This document shows, piece after piece, positions 60,551 through 64,000 of a stretch of 64,000 nt of DNA. The notes under the pieces were generated by a model. The model worked only from the letters and a program-made list of their open reading frames with translations. It did not search any database and had not been told where the DNA came from. The DNA comes from DASXMT01 sp963803065 (GTDB lineage Bacteria; Actinomycetota; Acidimicrobiia; Acidimicrobiales; RAAP-2): contig CAWDKW010000002.1 of the NCBI GenBank assembly GCA_963803065.1, forward strand, positions 434,001 through 498,000, read 5' to 3'. The translations under genes were made by a program, and so were the position numbers. Numbering within the stretch: the stretch's first letter is position 1; each line of letters opens with the position of its first letter.

Positions 60551-61546
60551 CTAGGTGATCGATGTCAGCCGGACGTCGCCCCGGTGTGATTGACGAGGGA
60601 TCAGATCGGCAGGAATCCGACGCCCATCAATGGCGCGGACCGTCTCGACGATGGCGGCCTCCACCACCTGGGACGATCTGCGGTCGCTCATCATATTCAG
60701 ACCCATGGCGCCCACCGAGGAGGATCCGGGTTCGACGCGGACCACGACACAACCTGCGGCTTCCAACCGGCGCGTCTCACGCTCCAGGCGACGGTGCGCC
60801 GACCAGCGGATCAGCCCGGCAGGACTACCGACGGCCAGTCGGCCGCTCGACATCGGCGAGACGACGATCACCACATCGGGCCTTTGTTGAGTGAGCACAT
60901 CGGCGTTGCTCAGCGAGTGGACGCCACCATCGAAGTACTCCACCCCCCCGATCGTGACCGGGGCAAAGTAGGCAGGTATGGCGCAAGAAGCCAGAACGGC
61001 CGCCGCCAAGGGTGACTGGGGCGATTCGGGCCGACCGAACACAGTGCGGACACCGTCGGTTCTCCGGACCGCGCAGATCCAGAGGCGCTCGGGCCAGCGA
61101 TCACCGATCAGGGCGTGCAACCCGGCCGCTCGTTCGGTGAGGTCGATTCGGCCGGCCGGGAGCATCGTGACGGCGGCTACTTCGGGCCGGAAGGCCCAGG
61201 GCCGTCGGGCGATCTCGGTCAAAAGGGCGATCGAAGGAGGGCGCCACGGCCTGAACCAGTTCCCAGGCGGAGGGGACGGGAGGTCAGACTGGTTTGCCCG
61301 GATGCGGGCCATCAGGGACTGCCCCTCGAGCGAGAGGGGTGTGCCCGTCGCCAGGGCAACGAGGTCGGAGGCCAGGACGCCCAGGCGCAAGAGGGTGCCC
61401 GTGATCGAACCGGCTGACGAGCCAACGATCACATCGGCTGACCGTGGATCCCATCCGAGCTCGGATTCGAGCGCGGACAGAACCCCAGCATGGTATGCCT
61501 GTCCGACGATGCCGCCAGCGCCGAGCACCAATCCAACGCTGGCCAT
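60551..61546 (-). CDS. Patatin-like phospholipase
   Basis: A 331-aa patatin-fold hydrolase without a membrane anchor. The oxyanion loop is GLVLGAGGIVGQAYHAG, the nucleophile is in GSSAG (42-46), and the catalytic Asp is in EYFDGGVHSLSNAD. The C-terminal half is Arg-rich and diverges from the patatin at 50170 beyond the motifs. It probably releases acyl groups from lipids; 75 bp upstream of WS/DGAT on the same strand, it may provide or recycle acyl substrates. Confidence 0.9.
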   Translation of the reverse strand: MASVGLVLGAGGIVGQAYHAGVLSALESELGWDPRSADVIVGSSAGSITGTLLRLGVLASDLVALATGTPLSLEGQSLMARIRANQSDLPSPPPGNWFRPWRPPSIALLTEIARRPWAFRPEVAAVTMLPAGRIDLTERAAGLHALIGDRWPERLWICAVRRTDGVRTVFGRPESPQSPLAAAVLASCAIPAYFAPVTIGGVEYFDGGVHSLSNADVLTQQRPDVVIVVSPMSSGRLAVGSPAGLIRWSAHRRLERETRRLEAAGCVVVRVEPGSSSVGAMGLNMMSDRRSSQVVEAAIVETVRAIDGRRIPADLIPRQSHRGDVRLTSIT

Positions 61547-61641
61547 GCATTTGCTCCCTGGGATCGTCGTAGTCGTCGGTTCGTCCGAGCCGACGGGAGA
61601 TCAGCGTACTTTCCAGTGTGCAGTCAGGCGACGCGCGCCAT

Positions 61642-61699
61642 TCCTCCATGGTTGCAGCGATGGCTGCTGCTCCTCCATGGTGGGAGCGATGACTACTGC
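61642..61699. repeat. 29-bp tandem duplication
   Basis: Two copies of a 29-bp unit beginning TCCTCCATGG (61642-61670 and 61671-61699), with 24 or so of 29 positions identical. It lies in the 217-bp gap between the divergent patatin and reductase genes and could hold duplicated binding sites. Confidence 0.75.
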
Positions 61700-61763
61700 T
61701 TCCGTTCTGCGTCAATGAGTGTGAAGGGTCCGGCCGAGATCCAACGGGGAAGGGCAAGGGCGA

Positions 61764-62315
61764 ATGAGGAAGTTGATCGAATCGACCCATGTCTCGCTGG
61801 GTGGAGAGATCGGGTCGCCCCAGTGGGCGTTCCCATACCTGGACGAGGAGCACAACGACTACGCCACACGATTGCTGTTCGCAGCCGATGCGCTCCTGCT
61901 TGGTCGCCTGACCTACCAAGGGTTGTCGGCGGCCTACCCGACGATGGCCAGCGGCGACCCCGGTGCTTCGAACGACTTCATCGATCGAATGAACAGCATC
62001 CCCAAGTACGTGGCATCAACCACCCTTCGCGAGGCCACCTGGAATGCCACCGTGATTGACGGCGACGTCGCCAGGTTCGTCGCCGACCTGAAACAGCAAT
62101 CCGGTGGGAACATCATCAAGTACGGAAATGGTCCACTCGATGCCACATTGATGGAGCACGGACTCATTGACGAGTTCCATCTCTTGCTCACCCCGGTTGC
62201 CATCGGACGCGGTCAGCACCTGTTTGAAACGCTTGACACGGACGCCGCTCTGAACCTCGTTGACGTCACGCGCTTCAGTAGCGGCGTATTGGTACTCATC
62301 TACACCCCAACCTGA
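61764..62315 (+). CDS. Dihydrofolate reductase family protein (RibD C-terminal-like)
   Basis: A 183-aa protein of the bacterial bifunctional deaminase-reductase C-terminal family: RKLIESTHVSLGGEIGSPQW, AADALLLGRLTYQGLSAAYP, NIIKYGNGPLDATLMEHGLI and DEFHLLLTPVAIGRGQHLFE. Members bind NADPH in a DHFR-like fold, but most are not folate or riboflavin enzymes; the deaminase domain is absent here. ATG at 61764, with AGGGCAAGGGCG upstream. No partner gene. Function beyond an NADPH-dependent reductase cannot be named. Confidence 0.88.
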   Translation: MRKLIESTHVSLGGEIGSPQWAFPYLDEEHNDYATRLLFAADALLLGRLTYQGLSAAYPTMASGDPGASNDFIDRMNSIPKYVASTTLREATWNATVIDGDVARFVADLKQQSGGNIIKYGNGPLDATLMEHGLIDEFHLLLTPVAIGRGQHLFETLDTDAALNLVDVTRFSSGVLVLIYTPT

Positions 62316-62412
62316 TGCTCATCTACACCTCAACCGGACTGATCAAGGCAAGGGGGCTCGACGGGACCAAAGTCGCTCCGGGCCCGACAAACCAAAAACC
62401 TGCTCTGACCAG

Positions 62413-62497
62413 CGGAGGGAGTGGGATTCGAACCCACGGAGGCTTGCACCTCACGGCTTTTCAAGAGCCGCGCATTTGTCCGCTCTGCCATCCCTCC
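62413..62497 (-). tRNA. tRNA-Ser(UGA)
   Basis: An 85-nt class II tRNA. The acceptor stem is GGAGGGA/TCCCTCC with discriminator G, the anticodon arm is CGGCT-CTTGAAA-AGCCG with anticodon TGA, a long variable arm follows and the T loop is GTTCGAATCC. It reads UCA and other UCN serine codons. CCA is not encoded. Confidence 0.97.
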
Positions 62498-62584
62498 CGG
62501 CCGCGTCAGGGTAGTCGTCGTAGCGCCGTCCGGTCACCGGGGGAACGGGGCAGGAGGGCCCTACCCCGATGACGGATGACGGGC

Positions 62585-63571
62585 TCAGACCCGAGGCGCA
62601 GATCGACCGGTCCCGCCGGGTCCCCACTCGATCTGGGACCGTAACCCATCGAGCCAGGCATCGGCCTCGCGCCAGGCCGCGTCGACTTCCCTGCGGATCG
62701 CGGGGCCGGCCTGGCCAGCCGCAGGATACGAGCCGAGGAACTTGACGTCGTTCAGCTCGGCGTGGAGGTCCCGGAGGCAGTCGGCGACCACCTCGTCGGC
62801 CACGTGTCCCTCGAGGTCGATGATGAAGCAGTAGTCACCGAGAGCTCGCTTGGTGGGTCGGGACTCGAGCTTGGTCAGGTTGATGTTGCGCGCCGAGAAC
62901 TGCCCGAGGATGCCGTGGAGGCTTCCCGGACGATCGTCCCGCTGAAAGCAGGCGATGGTGGTGCGGTCGTGCCCGGTCGGTGCGGGTATCCCGCGGCGAG
63001 AAACAGCTACGAACCGGGTCTGGTTCTCGGGATGGTCCTCGACGTCCTCGGCCAGGATCTCGAGCCCGTAGAGCTTGGCCGCCAGGCGCGGGGCGATCGC
63101 CGCGGTCGGCACGTCGAGGACGTCACCGACCCCCTCGCCCAACAATCGAGCGGCGTCAGCGGTGGAATTGGCCGGGGCCACTTCGGCCCCCGTCAGGTGC
63201 TCGACCAGAAAGTTGCGACACTGGGCGGTGGCCATGGGGATCGACGAGACCCGGCGCACCTCCTCGATCCGGGTGCCAGCGCGAGCCATCAGATGGAGAT
63301 GGATGTCCAGCACCACTTCTCGCTGGATCAGCAGCTCACGATCGAAGATCAAACTGTCGACCGTGTCCCGGACCGAGCCCTCGATTGCATTCTCGATGGG
63401 GAGGAACCCGAGGTCGACGCGCTCATCCTCGACCGCCTCGAGCACATCGTGAAGGGAGGCCAACGCCACCACCTCGGCGTCTGCGAAGTCCGGTTCCGCG
63501 AACAGCGCCTCTTCGGTGAAGGTGCCCTGGGGCCCGAGGAATCCGATACGCAGGGGTGCAGCCGGGGCCAT
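62585..63571 (-). CDS. pheA: Prephenate dehydratase
   Basis: A 328-aa monofunctional prephenate dehydratase, the step from prephenate to phenylpyruvate in phenylalanine synthesis. The catalytic domain begins IGFLGPQGTFTEEALF and contains LGFLPIENAIEGSVRDTVDS, and the conserved Thr-Arg-Phe in HPENQTRFVAVS. The C-terminal ACT domain (about 205-280) has RPGSLHGILGQFSARNINLT and the phenylalanine-sensing LESRPTKRALGDYCF. ATG at 63571 gives MAPAAPLRIGF; the frame continues 8 codons upstream into the start of larB. It diverges from larB with 22 bp between starts. Confidence 0.96.
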   Translation of the reverse strand: MAPAAPLRIGFLGPQGTFTEEALFAEPDFADAEVVALASLHDVLEAVEDERVDLGFLPIENAIEGSVRDTVDSLIFDRELLIQREVVLDIHLHLMARAGTRIEEVRRVSSIPMATAQCRNFLVEHLTGAEVAPANSTADAARLLGEGVGDVLDVPTAAIAPRLAAKLYGLEILAEDVEDHPENQTRFVAVSRRGIPAPTGHDRTTIACFQRDDRPGSLHGILGQFSARNINLTKLESRPTKRALGDYCFIIDLEGHVADEVVADCLRDLHAELNDVKFLGSYPAAGQAGPAIRREVDAAWREADAWLDGLRSQIEWGPGGTGRSAPRV

Positions 63572-63593
63572 ACCCAGGCAGGATAGTGAGGTC

Positions 63594-64000
63594 ATGGACT
63601 CTGCCGCCCTCTACCGCCTGCTCGACGACGTTCGATCGGGAGCCTGCTCTCCCGATGCCGCCGTCCAGCAGCTCCGCCGGCTGCCCTTTGCCGACCTGGG
63701 ATTCGCCAAGGTGGACCACCACCGGTCACTCCGCCAGGGATTCCCCGAAGCGGTCTACGGACCGGGCAAGACCGCCGCCCAGTGCTCGGCCATCGTGGGC
63801 GAGCTCCTCTCGGGAGCCAGCGACGAGACACTCGCATCGCTGTCGCCGGCGAGCCCTGTACTCCTGACTCGAGCCGACAACGAGCAGGTGGCTCGCACCA
63901 TGGCCGATCATGCCGGCGGCTCGAGGACGATCACGGGCGTCGCCACGGGAGCCGACCGGATCCGAGGCCAGCTGTCGACGGTCGTCTGGCGCCCGGCGGC
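63594..64000 (+). CDS. larB: LarB, pyridinium-3,5-biscarboxylate mononucleotide synthase (partial)
   Basis: The window ends inside this gene, after 135 codons from the ATG at 63594. The visible N-terminal part matches LarB: LLDDVRSGACSPDAAVQQLR, LPFADLGFAKVDHHRSLRQG, FPEAVYGPGKTAAQCSAIV and LLTRADNEQVARTMADHAGG. LarB carboxylates and hydrolyses NaAD, the first step of the nickel-pincer cofactor used by lactate racemase and related LarA enzymes. The NCAIR-mutase-like catalytic domain and any larC or larE gene lie beyond the window. Confidence 0.93.
   Translation, partial: MDSAALYRLLDDVRSGACSPDAAVQQLRRLPFADLGFAKVDHHRSLRQGFPEAVYGPGKTAAQCSAIVGELLSGASDETLASLSPASPVLLTRADNEQVARTMADHAGGSRTITGVATGADRIRGQLSTVVWRPA

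Overview
The window is a GC-rich chromosomal segment from an actinobacterium (Actinomycetota). The evidence is the rimO-pgsA-cinA gene string followed by recA, a LexA box of the Gram-positive CGAAC-N4-GTTCG type upstream of recA, many GTG starts with strong AGGAGG-type ribosome sites, a WS/DGAT wax-ester synthase, CtaG, an actinobacterial-type P450 and many SDR/acyl-CoA enzymes. An environmental, possibly acidimicrobial lineage fits best, but that is inference. I see no transposase, integrase, phage gene or CRISPR array.

Region 1 (1-11.5 kb) is core genome: the end of an aldo/keto reductase, a primary-like sigma factor, a Tat-exported DMFA2_C-type protein, recA with its LexA box, thpR, a YerB-type protein, the rimO-pgsA-cinA operon and tRNA-Ser(GCU). 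Region 2 (11.6-20 kb) holds a flavin oxidoreductase that has lost its redox-active cysteines, a convergent gluconolactonase/glucose dehydrogenase pair, a frameshifted methyltransferase, an HxlR regulator and a MarR-ClC channel pair behind a clear palindromic operator.

Region 3 (20-34.7 kb) is the most distinctive part. It has a Cys/His-rich small membrane protein divergent from a TetR gene with two palindromes, three hemerythrin-fold genes (one without its metal ligands), an SDR and an HPP membrane protein. It also has a ten-gene minus-strand array (33.4 to 23.8 kb) with several 4-nt overlaps: hemerythrin, PoxB-like TPP enzyme, membrane protein, gluconate-dehydrogenase-type subunit 3, GMC oxidoreductase, hemerythrin, GH15 glucoamylase, a 59-aa protein, a membrane protein and an enolase-superfamily enzyme. 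MarR paralogues sit on both sides. I infer a stress- or oxygen-linked sugar and pyruvate oxidation module; its substrate is unknown.

Region 4 (35-55 kb) is catabolic and regulatory: a secreted protein of unknown role, an enoyl-CoA hydratase, two amidohydrolases, two SDRs, CtaG, an EthD protein, a P450-TetR operon with an operator, a hexapeptide acyltransferase, an ECF sigma factor fused to a membrane segment and a Gly/Ala/Val-rich tail, a patatin, a Cas4/AddB-like Fe-S PD-(D/E)XK protein coupled to an unknown gene, and an acyl-CoA ligase. Minisatellite repeats repeatedly straddle gene 3' ends here.

Region 5 (55-64 kb) begins with an SDR and an MFS transporter both broken by single-base indels, then an SDR, WS/DGAT, a second patatin, a DHFR-like reductase, tRNA-Ser(UGA), pheA and the start of larB.
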